From Prevotella denticola (GTDB taxonomy: Bacteria; Bacteroidota; Bacteroidia; Bacteroidales; Bacteroidaceae): a DNA stretch of 64,000 nucleotides. The position numbers and the translations under genes were made by a program. The stretch spans positions 124,001 to 188,000 of the forward strand of contig NZ_UGTM01000002.1 in the NCBI RefSeq assembly GCF_900454835.1, written 5' to 3'. The notes beneath the pieces are model-generated. The model was given only the letters and a program-made list of their open reading frames with translations. It did no database searches and was not told where the DNA came from. Positions 36,217 through 45,268 of this stretch are shown in pieces. Numbering within the stretch: position 1 is the first letter of the stretch; the number at the start of each line of letters is the position of its first letter.

Positions 36217-36568
36217 CACATCGTTTTATATATTCCTAATAGGTGCTTTATTGATGCTAAGCTGTACTCATTCTAATAGATTTAGGTATGACTTTATTTC
36301 CCAAAAATTAATACCTGAAGGTACCTTCAAGCGCATTAGGATAATAAGTATAGACGGGAAAGACGACATTATAAAGAATAAATGCTATGATTCTTTGTAT
36401 ATCTATGTAAGGGGGTTAAGGCCTAATATGGTATATGTTATTTCGAATAATGGAGGAGACAGGAAAGGTTACACATCATGTTTTGAGACTAATTCAGAAG
36501 GGAAAATATATAAGGAATTGGATGTAAGCATTATTCCCGATTCCTTAAAGGAATGGGCAATATACTAA
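36203..36568 (+). CDS. small lipoprotein, candidate immunity protein for module 4
   Basis: 121 residues from the ATG at 36203, overlapping the toxin frame by 14 bp; earlier in-frame ATGs at 36161 and 36182 would give a longer N-terminus. Signal ends in ALLMLSC (Cys21), so lipid-anchored. The rest is a compact hydrophilic domain ending PDSLKEWAIY. The overlap with the tip gene supports coupled function as the immunity protein against the HEVGH protease. No family recognised. Confidence 0.6.
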   Translation: MIRNNTSFYIFLIGALLMLSCTHSNRFRYDFISQKLIPEGTFKRIRIISIDGKDDIIKNKCYDSLYIYVRGLRPNMVYVISNNGGDRKGYTSCFETNSEGKIYKELDVSIIPDSLKEWAIY

Positions 36569-36639
36569 TAAAGTTACAGAGTATGCACGACTTTTACAAA
36601 AAACGGTCATTGCTTATTATGAATTAAAAAAATATTCGT

Positions 36640-39074
36640 GTGGTTTCTGGAATGCAAGATTACATTCAAGGAGGATTTGCTTCTGACGGCGTCAGCTGTA
36701 CCGAGGCTGCGATAAGGGATATCGACGGTGACGGACATCCAGATATCGTCGTCGCTGACGGAGGAAGGCGGCTCATAGTCTACCGCAACCTTACGTGAAG
36801 AACGAACATGCTGCGCTCCGTGACGCTTCCTTTCGGCGGACATATCCATATCAGCTATGAGCAGACAACTCCAAGTTACGATTTGCCGGGACGCCGCTGG
36901 GTGATGTCATCTGTTGAGACGACAGGCGGATACAAAGAGAACGGAGCAGTACGAAGCAGGAACACCTTTGAATACAGCGGGGGCTACCGTGACCGCCGTG
37001 AGCGTGACTTCTACGGTTTCAGGCAGGTACGTACCAATCAGATAGACACCGAGAACGGTGACAGAATCTATCGTTACTCCGTACAGACCTATGGCAAGAA
37101 CAGGGATTACTATGCGCATGGTCTTGTAACGAGCGAGTATCTCTATACGGCTGATGGAAAGAAACTGCAGGGTGCAGTCTATGACTACGACCTGAAGACA
37201 CTTGCCGTTGGTAATAATACGACAGATGCTGTTGTCTTCCCTGCCCTAAAGACACTCGTTCAAAGTAACTTTGATGAAGCCAGTGGGGACAGTCTTTCGG
37301 TTGCTGTCAGCAATACTTACGATGACTATGGTAACCTACAGGGATATAAGGAGACTACAACAGCCTATAGCTTAGAGGCAAACATTAACTATCATAAGAT
37401 AGCCGACAAGTATATTGTCAGTGTTCCGAGCCATATCGCTGTCAGCAGTGGCGGTAAGACTTACCGTGAACGCAGCACGAAGGTGGACGGTAACGGTGAG
37501 ATAACGGAGATCGTGCTTCATAATGGTGACAAGCCTTCTGTCTATAACATGACTTACGATGGCTATGGTAACATCACACGCATGACGAAGCCGGAGAACT
37601 ATAACCATCAGCGTATGTTCTATGCCTATACCTATGACGACCGCTATCACAGTCTTGTGACAAGTGTCAAGGATGCCTACGGCTATAGCTCCAGTACGGC
37701 TTATGACGGTCTTTGGAATGCTCCGTCTGTAACGACCGACCTTAACGGGCAGAAGATGGAATACACTTACGATGCACTGGGCAGACAGATGACTATCCGT
37801 GCTCCGTATGAGATAGAGAGCGGTCAGCCGTTTACTATCCGTTTTGAGTACTTCCCTGCAGAACGCAAGGCACATACCATTCATTATTCTAAGGAAGGCA
37901 ACATAGATACCTATACCTTTGCCGACTCGCTGATGCGTGCCGTCCAGACGAAGCAGACGGGCGTGGTCTGGTCTGGTGGCAGCAATCAAAAGGTCTCCAT
38001 CGTCAGTGGAAGGGCTGTTATCGATGCCTTTGGACGTAATATTGCGGCTTATTATCCAATGACGGAGAGCTATGGTAATATTGGTACTTACAACCATGCT
38101 ACAGGTGATCTGCAGGCAAAGACAGAGTATGATGCGCACGACCGTACCATGAGTGTTACGCTTGCTGATGGCAGTGTGACACGCACAGCCTACAGTATCG
38201 GTAGTCATGACGGTGAACCGATGCTCCAGACAACGGTCACGGATGCACTGGGACGACATGCGGAGAGCTATACGGATGCCAAGGGGCGTAACCGTGAAAC
38301 GGTGCAGCATGCCCGTGGTGAGGATATCACGGTGAAGTACAGCTATGACCCTGTCGGACAGGTGATGACGGTTCAGCATCCTAACGGTAGGGAGACGAAG
38401 TATGCCTACGACCTACTTGGTCGCAAACTGATGGTGAACCATCCTGATGCTGGTGAAACGGATATGACCTATGATGCGGCAGGTAACCTCCTGACGAAAC
38501 TCACGGCAGAGCTTAGGAAGTCGATATCTGACAAGGGTTACATCTCTTACACCTACGACTTCGAGCGACTCCATGAGGTACTTTATCCAGAAAACCTCTT
38601 TAATCGTGTTACTTATACCTATGGTAAAGCTGGCGATAAGTATAATCGCGCTGGTCGTCTTGCCCTCGTTGAGGATGCAAGTGGCGGTGAAGCCTATTAC
38701 TATGGTTGTCAGGGTGAGGTGACAAAGACCGTCCGTACGGTGATGGCGAGTGTGGCAGATATTAGGACTTATGTCTATGGTGCTACGTATGATAGCTGGA
38801 ACCGTGTGCAGACGATGACTTATCCTGATGATGAAGTGGTGACCTACCATTACAATGCTAGCGTCTTACGAGCAATAAACAGGGACGTCAGAGCGTTATT
38901 GTTGACAGGATAGGTTACGATAAAGAGGGTCATACGGTCTATACGAAACTCGGTAATGGCACGGAAACTACCTATACCTACGACAAGCAGCGTGAACGTC
39001 TGCAGGTGATGAACCTTACAGCGGACGGTCAGACTGTGATGGAAAACATATATCGTTATGATGCTGTGGATAAT
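36640..39074 (+). pseudogene. RHS module 5, broken fragment without tip
   Basis: The left part (36690-36812) encodes an FG-GAP piece (DIDGDGHPDIVVADGG) diverged from the main gene, ending in a TGA (36796-36798) where the main gene has Gly. From 36817 it becomes nearly identical to 23562 onward. The open frame 36808-38913 (701 residues) covers the TcdB-middle-like and RHS parts. It is ended by a 13-bp deletion near 38860 relative to 25597-25609; RHS text continues out of frame to 39074, where similarity stops 15 bp before the IS1380 target repeat. No tip or immunity gene remains. Confidence 0.85.
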
Positions 39075-39089
39075 TAACGATTATTTACT

Positions 39090-40702
39090 ACAAACCTTAA
39101 TTCCGCAGTATTTTTTCTTGTGAGAAAATTTTATATGTTGAGATGTCTTTTTGGGGTTCTATATGTTGATATGAGGTGCTTCGGTGTTTCTTGGTTCTTT
39201 TCTAAGCATAAAATCCCCCACCCAAACCAATGGGGAAGTATGATAGCCACAAAGAAATAGTGTTTATTCAATGAAGACTTCAGCGTAGTAAGTTTTATTT
39301 GTATATAGGTTCAGAACGTTCTGTCTTCCAGTGCGCACCCATTTTGCTGGCACGCTGACGAAATGCAGGATAAAGGCTTTCAGCCTGCTTGTCTTTTTCA
39401 ACGGCTTGACCTTCTCGCTGATATGACGGACGAGATAGAGATAGAAGTTCTTCAGCATGGCGGTAACCATCATGAAAACCATGTTCTCAGCCATGAAGGA
39501 AAATGGCAGATGTGACCATCCGAAGTCATTGTTCTGTATATCGAAGTTCTTTTCGCTCGCTCCGCGTTCATTGTAGAATGTGATGATGTCCTTCTCTGTG
39601 GATGTCTGGTTGTTGGTAAGGATACAGCGGTATGTGTATATCACCCCGAACATATCCGTCTGTTCCCTGCCGTGCCTGTCTTTCAAGGGAGTACGCTGTA
39701 CGACAAGCCTGTATGACTTTCCTTCTATTAAGTTGTCCATGCTGACGGAGGTGACATCGCATTTCTCATAACCAACCTCAACACTCTTCCATTCTTTCAG
39801 CTGGCCGAAGTCCTCGTGTCGGCTGCCGCAGTTGGCTGCACGTATGTAGAACGTGTTGCAATGCTGCTCTACGGTTTGGATGATTTCCTTTGAGAACGAT
39901 CCACAATCGGCACGGAAACGCTCTATTACCACCCCAAGTTCTGAGGTTACACGGTCCATAATGCGACGGAGCGTGTCTTCTTGATGGAATCTCACATTAG
40001 TGTTTCCGTCACGATTCTCACCTCCGACTATGATTCCCCCAATGGAAGCCCAACCGGGGAAATAGCCAGAATCCTGCTTGTAAGAATACTTTGCATCGAA
40101 CTTGTGGGCTGGAATAAACTGGTGGTCAAAGTCTAAGTCAACATGACTGCCTACCTTTATAATCCCCATTCTCCGTATCATCCGTAAAAGTAAGGTATTC
40201 AACTTTTCTGCTGTGTTGAAACTATACGACTTGTCGGAGGTCTCGCTCTTATAGACAATATTCTTTTCGGCAAGCTCCTTTAGTCCGCGCCCCACAGTGT
40301 CGGCACCGGGTAATTGCGTGTCAGGTCTCTGCTTGAACTGCCCTATAAGCACATTGATGTCCTCAAGGCATTCTCCACCACAAAGGTAGCTGAAGAAGAG
40401 AGAGCCGAAAATGCTTCCATGGCTGAATGCCTTGCCGCTGCATCCGCGTCTGCCCAACACGGATTCGGTAAGTTTTTCAAAGCCCAACCTTGAAAAAACG
40501 TCCATGATGTGATAAATTCCACCGAAAGAAGCGATATTCTCGTTTTTTATTGCTACCTTTGTCATGTCAGATTTTTGCTTACTTGTTATGTTTGCAGCAC
40601 CAAGATAGGTGAAATTTCTGACATATCCAAGTGTTTTGAGAACTTTGTTTCTCAGGCACTTGGAGTTCTCACAAGAAATTGTGCTGCGGAATTAAGGACA
40701 AA
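39090..40702 (-). mobile_element. IS1380-family insertion sequence, complete
   Basis: Ends at 39095 and 40697 with inverted repeats starting CCTTAATTCCGCAG and sharing TTTCTTGTGAGAA further in. A 5-bp target duplication ACAAA flanks it (39090-39094 and 40698-40702). 1603 bp between the ends, with one transposase gene. Confidence 0.9.
39264..40565 (-). CDS. IS1380-family DDE transposase
   Basis: 433 residues, full length for the family. Acidic catalytic candidates: Asp143/145/147 in HVDLDFDHQF, Asp220 in RADCGSF, and Glu338 in YNERGASEKNF, a motif characteristic of IS1380/IS4-type DDE enzymes. FGWSHLPFSFMAENMVF and the basic C-terminus also fit. The frame is intact and the element has matching ends and a target duplication, so it may still be active. 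Inserted just beyond the decayed RHS module 5. Confidence 0.92.
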   Translation of the reverse strand: MTKVAIKNENIASFGGIYHIMDVFSRLGFEKLTESVLGRRGCSGKAFSHGSIFGSLFFSYLCGGECLEDINVLIGQFKQRPDTQLPGADTVGRGLKELAEKNIVYKSETSDKSYSFNTAEKLNTLLLRMIRRMGIIKVGSHVDLDFDHQFIPAHKFDAKYSYKQDSGYFPGWASIGGIIVGGENRDGNTNVRFHQEDTLRRIMDRVTSELGVVIERFRADCGSFSKEIIQTVEQHCNTFYIRAANCGSRHEDFGQLKEWKSVEVGYEKCDVTSVSMDNLIEGKSYRLVVQRTPLKDRHGREQTDMFGVIYTYRCILTNNQTSTEKDIITFYNERGASEKNFDIQNNDFGWSHLPFSFMAENMVFMMVTAMLKNFYLYLVRHISEKVKPLKKTSRLKAFILHFVSVPAKWVRTGRQNVLNLYTNKTYYAEVFIE

Positions 40703-40713
40703 AGTTTATTCCT

Positions 40714-40801
40714 CATTTGCTGTCACTTTTAACACTATTCACTAACACATTGTTTATCAGCATATTATGTGTATTTACAGAGTGACGGTAGTGACAGGAA
40801 A
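40714..40801. repeat. 88-bp inverted-repeat-flanked element, copy 2
   Basis: Begins CATTTGCTGTCACTTTTAAC, ends GTAGTGACAGGAAAA; ends are inverted repeats. Matches 28508-28594 mainly at both ends, with a diverged middle. It lies 12 bp to the right of the IS target duplication. Confidence 0.7.
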
Positions 40802-40884
40802 ATAATTTCACAGCAGATTGATCACAGGCGCATCTGCCGTGGATGAATGCCAGACTATGTTTTATCCTGAAGTATATTCTTCTG

Positions 40885-41064
40885 CGGCAGACTCTTTATC
40901 GGGAGATTATGAGGTTTATTCAGAAACCTTACTTTCAGGAAAAGCACACTACTTCTATCCGATTATAATGCTTGACGTGACCCGTGCTAAGCCTTGACAC
41001 CATGGGTGTACCCCCTCAACACCAATGGTGTTTACCCTCGGCACACTGACAGGAAAAAATCAGT
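40885..41064. repeat. 180-bp dispersed repeat with tandem hairpins, copy 2
   Basis: Second copy of the element at 10765-10945, same orientation. Hairpins ACACC-ATG-GGTGT and AACACC-AAT-GGTGTT are kept. Confidence 0.85.
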
Positions 41065-41091
41065 AATTATCTACTGGTTCCTCATCCTGCA

Positions 41092-41250
41092 TACTGGGAC
41101 GAGGACAACCGCCTCATGGTCTTAAGCGATAACGACAAGACAAACCGGTTGCACTTACAATGCTGCCGGTGAACGCATCATGAAGAGCTACGGTACGATG
41201 GAGGGCGTGTACATCAACGGTGCTCCGCAAGGCATCACGTTCCACGAGAC
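41092..41250 (+). pseudogene. terminal RHS scrap
   Basis: Corresponds to about 26190-26345 of the main gene: YWDEDNRLMVLSDN, then a +1 shift, then NAAGERIMKSYGTMEGVYI and GAPQGITFHET. Codon choice is more GC-rich than in the main gene, like the diverged patch of module 4. It marks the right edge of RHS material. Confidence 0.8.
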
Positions 41251-41356
41251 ACCTACATAGATTCTACGAGGAACTCTTTTCCTGTAAGAGTTGAAAGTCA
41301 AACACGCCGGCAGGCATCCTTCCTCTCCCCTGAAAAGAGAGGAAAAGCAGATTCTT

Positions 41357-41465
41357 CCCGACTTCCTCCTGAAGCCAGAACTGAAAAAAGATGAACAGCC
41401 GTATATTAGTCCCGACTTCCCTCCTGAAGTCAGAACTGGAAATAAATGAACGGCTGTATATCAGA
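41357..41465. repeat. tandem duplication at the 3' end of the MBOAT gene
   Basis: Two imperfect copies of about 54 bp (41357-41410 and 41411-41465), both starting CCCGACTTCC. The right copy includes the last codons and stop of the acyltransferase; the left copy is outside the gene. Confidence 0.8.
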
Positions 41466-42977
41466 ACTCTTCACCTGCATGATGATGAAGATGACGGCAG
41501 TGATGGCGATGGCAGAGAATACCACCCCGCCTTTCTCCAGAATGCGCACGCAGCAATTCTGCCATCTGTCTGGAATCCAGTGCGTGAGAAGGGCGAATGC
41601 CATGAGCAGAAAGACATATTTATAGGCTGCAAAGACATCGGGAAGAACAGAGGGATTGAATTTTGTAAACATCTGTCTGAGCATGACCCACACTCCCTCG
41701 AAATCCCTGCAGCGGAAGAAAAGCCATGTGAAGCAGAGGACATGGAAAGTGACGAACACTGATACGAAGCGACGCAGGCCGGATGGATGATAATGACGGT
41801 CATGCTTCATGACAGTCTGCGACCAGAACTTATGCAGGCAGACCAATGCGCCGTGCAACACACCCCAGACAACGAAGTTCAGCGATGCACCGTGCCACAG
41901 TCCGCAGGCTGTCATCGACACCATCTGGTTGAGATACATACGCAGTGTTCCATGGCGGTTTCCGCCAAGCGAGATGTAGACGTAATCACGGATCCACGTA
42001 GAAAGCGAGATATGCCATCGACGCCAGAAGTCTGTCATGGAGTCGGCCGTGAGCGGTGCATTGAAGTTCATCGGAATCTTGAAGCCGAGCAACAGTGCAA
42101 TGCCGATGGCCATGTCCGAATAGCCGGAGAAGTCACAGTAAATCTGTATGCAGTAACCATAAAGCCCGAGCAGCACCTCTCCACCGGAGAAAAGCGTAGG
42201 GTTGTCGAAGATACGGTCGACGAAGTTCTGAGAGATATAATCGGAGATGACCGCTTTCTTGAAGAGTCCTATGATGATGAAGAACACGCCCTGCGCAAAC
42301 ATCTCACGGCTGACATGGAGCGGCTTGCGTATCTGCGGACCAAAGTCGGTCGTGCGGGTGATAGGCCCTGCGAGGAGTGTCGGGAAAAAACTGACGTAGA
42401 AAGCGTAGTCGAGCATCGAATCCATCGGCAGTACTTTCTTCCTGTAGACATCGACGACGTAGGAGATTGTCTTGAAGGTGTAGAAGCTGATGCCTACGGG
42501 CAGGAAAATATCCCATGGCTGGAAGTTCCCGCCGATCATCTGTGCGACCATTCCTGCAAAGAAGTTGGTATACTTGAAGTAGGCCAGCAGGCCGAGGTCG
42601 ACAAGCAGGCTCAAGGCCAGCCACTGTTTAGGATGCTTTCCTCGGGCCACTCGGCGGGCAATGTAATAGTCGCTGACGGTGACGATGACCAGCAGCAGAA
42701 AATAGAAACCACTGCTCTTATAGAAGAAGTAATAGGAGAAGAGCGTCACGAAAAGCAGTCTTGCATCTACTTTGTTGCGCAGACAGTAATAGACCGCCAT
42801 GAAGACAAGAAAAATGAAAAGGAAGGCCCCCGACGAGAAAAGGAGCGGTTCACGTGGGTTGTAAAGCAGGATGTCTGCCACCTTCGTGAGATCGAGGCTC
42901 GAGACATACGATGTTATACTCTGCAGGAACATCTTTAAGACCGCCATAAGCTGGCTGAGAAAATCATTTGTTTCCAT
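41430..42977 (-). CDS. MBOAT family O-acyltransferase
   Basis: 515 residues, polytopic. Conserved MBOAT blocks: FLPVGISFYTFKTISYVVDVYR, the TDFWRRWHISLSTW box (His322) and CGLWHGASLNF with the presumed catalytic His362. Members of the AlgI branch pass acyl groups across the membrane to modify exported polysaccharide. It lies 45 bp downstream of an SGNH-hydrolase-like gene on the same strand, the usual partner that finishes the transfer, so the pair probably O-acetylates a surface glycan. The 3' end is partly duplicated. Confidence 0.92.
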   Translation of the reverse strand: METNDFLSQLMAVLKMFLQSITSYVSSLDLTKVADILLYNPREPLLFSSGAFLFIFLVFMAVYYCLRNKVDARLLFVTLFSYYFFYKSSGFYFLLLVIVTVSDYYIARRVARGKHPKQWLALSLLVDLGLLAYFKYTNFFAGMVAQMIGGNFQPWDIFLPVGISFYTFKTISYVVDVYRKKVLPMDSMLDYAFYVSFFPTLLAGPITRTTDFGPQIRKPLHVSREMFAQGVFFIIIGLFKKAVISDYISQNFVDRIFDNPTLFSGGEVLLGLYGYCIQIYCDFSGYSDMAIGIALLLGFKIPMNFNAPLTADSMTDFWRRWHISLSTWIRDYVYISLGGNRHGTLRMYLNQMVSMTACGLWHGASLNFVVWGVLHGALVCLHKFWSQTVMKHDRHYHPSGLRRFVSVFVTFHVLCFTWLFFRCRDFEGVWVMLRQMFTKFNPSVLPDVFAAYKYVFLLMAFALLTHWIPDRWQNCCVRILEKGGVVFSAIAITAVIFIIMQVKSSDIQPFIYFQF

Positions 42978-43022
42978 CTTGATTCTTTATTGGAAATAGA
43001 GAGCTGACCGGCCGACGACAGC

Positions 43023-44426
43023 TTACTTCTCCATCAGTTTTGCACGACGTGCATAATTCTTCTGTCCGGCTACAATCGACTTGAAGATACGCCGGCTGAC
43101 GTATTTTCCGCCTTTGTAATTGATGTGTACATAGTCTTTGGTGCCCATGTCCTGTTCGTCGACGATACGCATCATCGTACCGGCACCGCCCATTGCCCGG
43201 AAGAGACTGTAGAAACCTACGTGGCAGTCGGCGGCAAGCTGCTCCTGGTAGCCCACAAGCATCTCGACACCTTTCATCGTACCGTCGGGGGATGTTTTCG
43301 AACCGCGATCGGGACTGCTGACAATGAGGATACTTGTCTCTGGGAAACACCTGCGGAAGAGTTCCACCACCCGCTTCATATCGGCCATGTATTTCTTCAG
43401 CCGTTCGGGGGTCGTCTGCGCATCAACGGCATTGACACCGAACTGGAAGACGATGAGATCGTAAGGGCGTACACTGGAAAACTCCTTCAGCATTTGTGCG
43501 GGGAGCTTTGCCAGGGTGATACCGGAAGAGCCACGCATACTGAAGTTGTCGAGCACGACTCCCTCCCGGCCTTCCTGGGAAGTACCGAAAAGGACGGTGC
43601 TGCCGCCATTCACCTTGACCGTTGCATGGGCAGTAATTCCGTCCATCTTCACGGCTTGCACTTCGGGCGAAGGACTTACATGCAGCGTGGACTGCCTTCC
43701 ACCGTCCAGCTCGAAACCGACTTCAGCCCCACCCCTCGAGCGCAGATAGAGCCATGTGACCGCCCACTTCTCCGTGTGCGGATAATCGTGTGTCAAGGTG
43801 AAAGGTGCAAACGACATCGTGGCCTGTCCACTCATTGTGTAATAACGTTCGGCTATTCCGGCCTGACTGACATCATAGCCTGCCGGCTTCTTCACCATGT
43901 GCTCCGTAAGTCCTGTGAACTTGTCGTCCACGGTATGCTTGTACTGGTCCAGATCGTTGCCGGCATCGATCCAGCCCACGCCATAGCCGCCATACTGCCG
44001 CTGGAGGTCTTCACGCAGGTCGGCCAGCAGGATGTCACCCTCAATGAACGAATCGCCGAAGTAGGCAATCCGCACGGGACGACCGACGGCCTGCCGCTGT
44101 GCCAGCCGGTTGAGCTGACTGTAGAAGTGATCAAGTCCGCCGGGCTTCCCTGCCGAATAGTCTACGATGCGTTCCGTCCCCTTGGGCCACACTTCCCTGA
44201 AGTCGACAGTCTTTCCATCCTTGTCGTACGCAATGGATGCCGAAGGCTCCTTGGGTGATGGGATGACCTCTTTCAGTTCCTTCTTCTGCCGTGCAAGGTC
44301 ACTCAGGATATCTATCTCCCGCAGTTCCGTCCCATCTATCTTGAAAGTCGGGAGGAAATGGAGGAAAAAGAGGAACAATGCCACCAGAAATGTCAGCAGC
44401 AAGGTTCTGCAGATGTTATCTTTCAT
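43023..44426 (-). CDS. SGNH/GDSL hydrolase-like protein, MBOAT partner
   Basis: 467 residues with one N-terminal membrane anchor (about 8-27). SGNH blocks: AYFGDSFIEGD (Ser126), a Gly-containing block near VSQAGIAERYY, QFGVNAVD (Asn332) and DYVHINYKG (Asp431, His434). In AlgJ/AlgX-type systems such periplasmic proteins receive acetyl from the MBOAT protein and place it on the polymer. The gene pair with the MBOAT protein supports this role. The inserted beta-rich region (about 210-300) may bind carbohydrate. Confidence 0.85.
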   Translation of the reverse strand: MKDNICRTLLLTFLVALFLFFLHFLPTFKIDGTELREIDILSDLARQKKELKEVIPSPKEPSASIAYDKDGKTVDFREVWPKGTERIVDYSAGKPGGLDHFYSQLNRLAQRQAVGRPVRIAYFGDSFIEGDILLADLREDLQRQYGGYGVGWIDAGNDLDQYKHTVDDKFTGLTEHMVKKPAGYDVSQAGIAERYYTMSGQATMSFAPFTLTHDYPHTEKWAVTWLYLRSRGGAEVGFELDGGRQSTLHVSPSPEVQAVKMDGITAHATVKVNGGSTVLFGTSQEGREGVVLDNFSMRGSSGITLAKLPAQMLKEFSSVRPYDLIVFQFGVNAVDAQTTPERLKKYMADMKRVVELFRRCFPETSILIVSSPDRGSKTSPDGTMKGVEMLVGYQEQLAADCHVGFYSLFRAMGGAGTMMRIVDEQDMGTKDYVHINYKGGKYVSRRIFKSIVAGQKNYARRAKLMEK

Positions 44427-44498
44427 CTTTTATTTTAAACTTTTTGTCCGGACGTCTCATTTTAATAACCCGACGGCTATATCTACGCCGGGAGTCCT

Positions 44499-45146
44499 TT
44501 ATTTGTCACGGCTCGCACATGCAAGCGATTTCAGTTCTTCATCCAGCAACTTGATACCCTTCAACGTACAGAATCCCCTGACAAAGAGCAGGATGGACAC
44601 GTAAGCCAGCTCGGTCACTTCATACTTCCGGTAAAGGAACTGGTTCATGATGGCCTGCTGTGAAGCATTCGTCAGCGTGCGGATAATCTCGTAGTTCACG
44701 TCAGGAAGGAAGAATCCCTCGTCGACCCCCCGCAGTACGAAAGAGCGGACATCACATTCCCGCTTCTCATGCAGTTTGCGGACCTGGGCGAGCAGTTCCG
44801 GATACTTGTGGATATCCTCGAAGAAAAGCGGATTGATTCTGCTGAATTCCTCGATACGGTACTTGCAGATTTCGATGACGATCTTGATGACATTCTGCCC
44901 ATGCCTGTCGATTTCCCCCATCCGACTGCTTTCTTCCAGCTTGTCATGGCGCATCACTTCCAGAATCAGCTCTTCCTTTGTGCTGTAGATTTCATAGAGC
45001 GTACGCTTCGATATCCTCAGGTCGTTGGCAATGTCGTCCATCTTGACCTGCCTGATTCCGTATCTGTGGAAGAGTGCTGTGGAAACGCGGAGAATGCTCT
45101 CCTTGAGTTCCTGCCGGTATGGGGTTTCTGTCGCTGTATTATGCAT
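44499..45146 (-). CDS. TetR/AcrR family transcriptional regulator
   Basis: 215 residues from the ATG at 45146 (MHNTATETPYRQ); the longer frame to 45239 runs across the divergent promoter region and is rejected. N-terminal helix-turn-helix: YGIRQVKMDDIANDLRISKR followed by TLYEIYSTKEELI. The C-terminal part is an all-helical ligand or dimer region. Divergent from the malic enzyme gene, which it could regulate; it also lies just upstream of the SGNH and MBOAT genes on the same strand. Ligand unknown. Confidence 0.9.
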   Translation of the reverse strand: MHNTATETPYRQELKESILRVSTALFHRYGIRQVKMDDIANDLRISKRTLYEIYSTKEELILEVMRHDKLEESSRMGEIDRHGQNVIKIVIEICKYRIEEFSRINPLFFEDIHKYPELLAQVRKLHEKRECDVRSFVLRGVDEGFFLPDVNYEIIRTLTNASQQAIMNQFLYRKYEVTELAYVSILLFVRGFCTLKGIKLLDEELKSLACASRDK

Positions 45147-45164
45147 GAGCGTCTGTTTTTGCGG

Positions 45165-45172
45165 CAAAATTA
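45165..45172 (-). promoter_or_regulatory. -7 element of the TetR gene
   Basis: Minus strand TAATTTTG. No clear -33 element at the right distance. Confidence 0.45.
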
Positions 45173-45193
45173 CAAAAAACTTTGATAATGCAG

Positions 45194-45223
45194 TTTGTTT
45201 TAGGGTGGATTTTACTAACTTTG
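45194..45223 (+). promoter_or_regulatory. promoter of the malic enzyme gene
   Basis: TTTG (45194-45197), 18 bp, TAACTTTG (45216-45223). Leader of about 40 nt. Confidence 0.7.
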
Positions 45224-45268
45224 TAGAACGAAAGTACAATTTCTAATATAAAAAGGAAAAGATTAATT

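Noticed and set aside
37372..38379. Long antisense open frames in the RHS repeats (also 25150-25941, 24274-25116, 22738-23508, minus strand)
   Set aside because: They mirror codon bias of the coding strand, recur in every RHS copy, and have no start signals, promoters or family features.
42000..42938. Plus-strand open frame of 383 codons across the MBOAT gene (41787-42938)
   Set aside because: Complementary to a clear membrane acyltransferase with conserved motifs; composition is that of a shadow frame.
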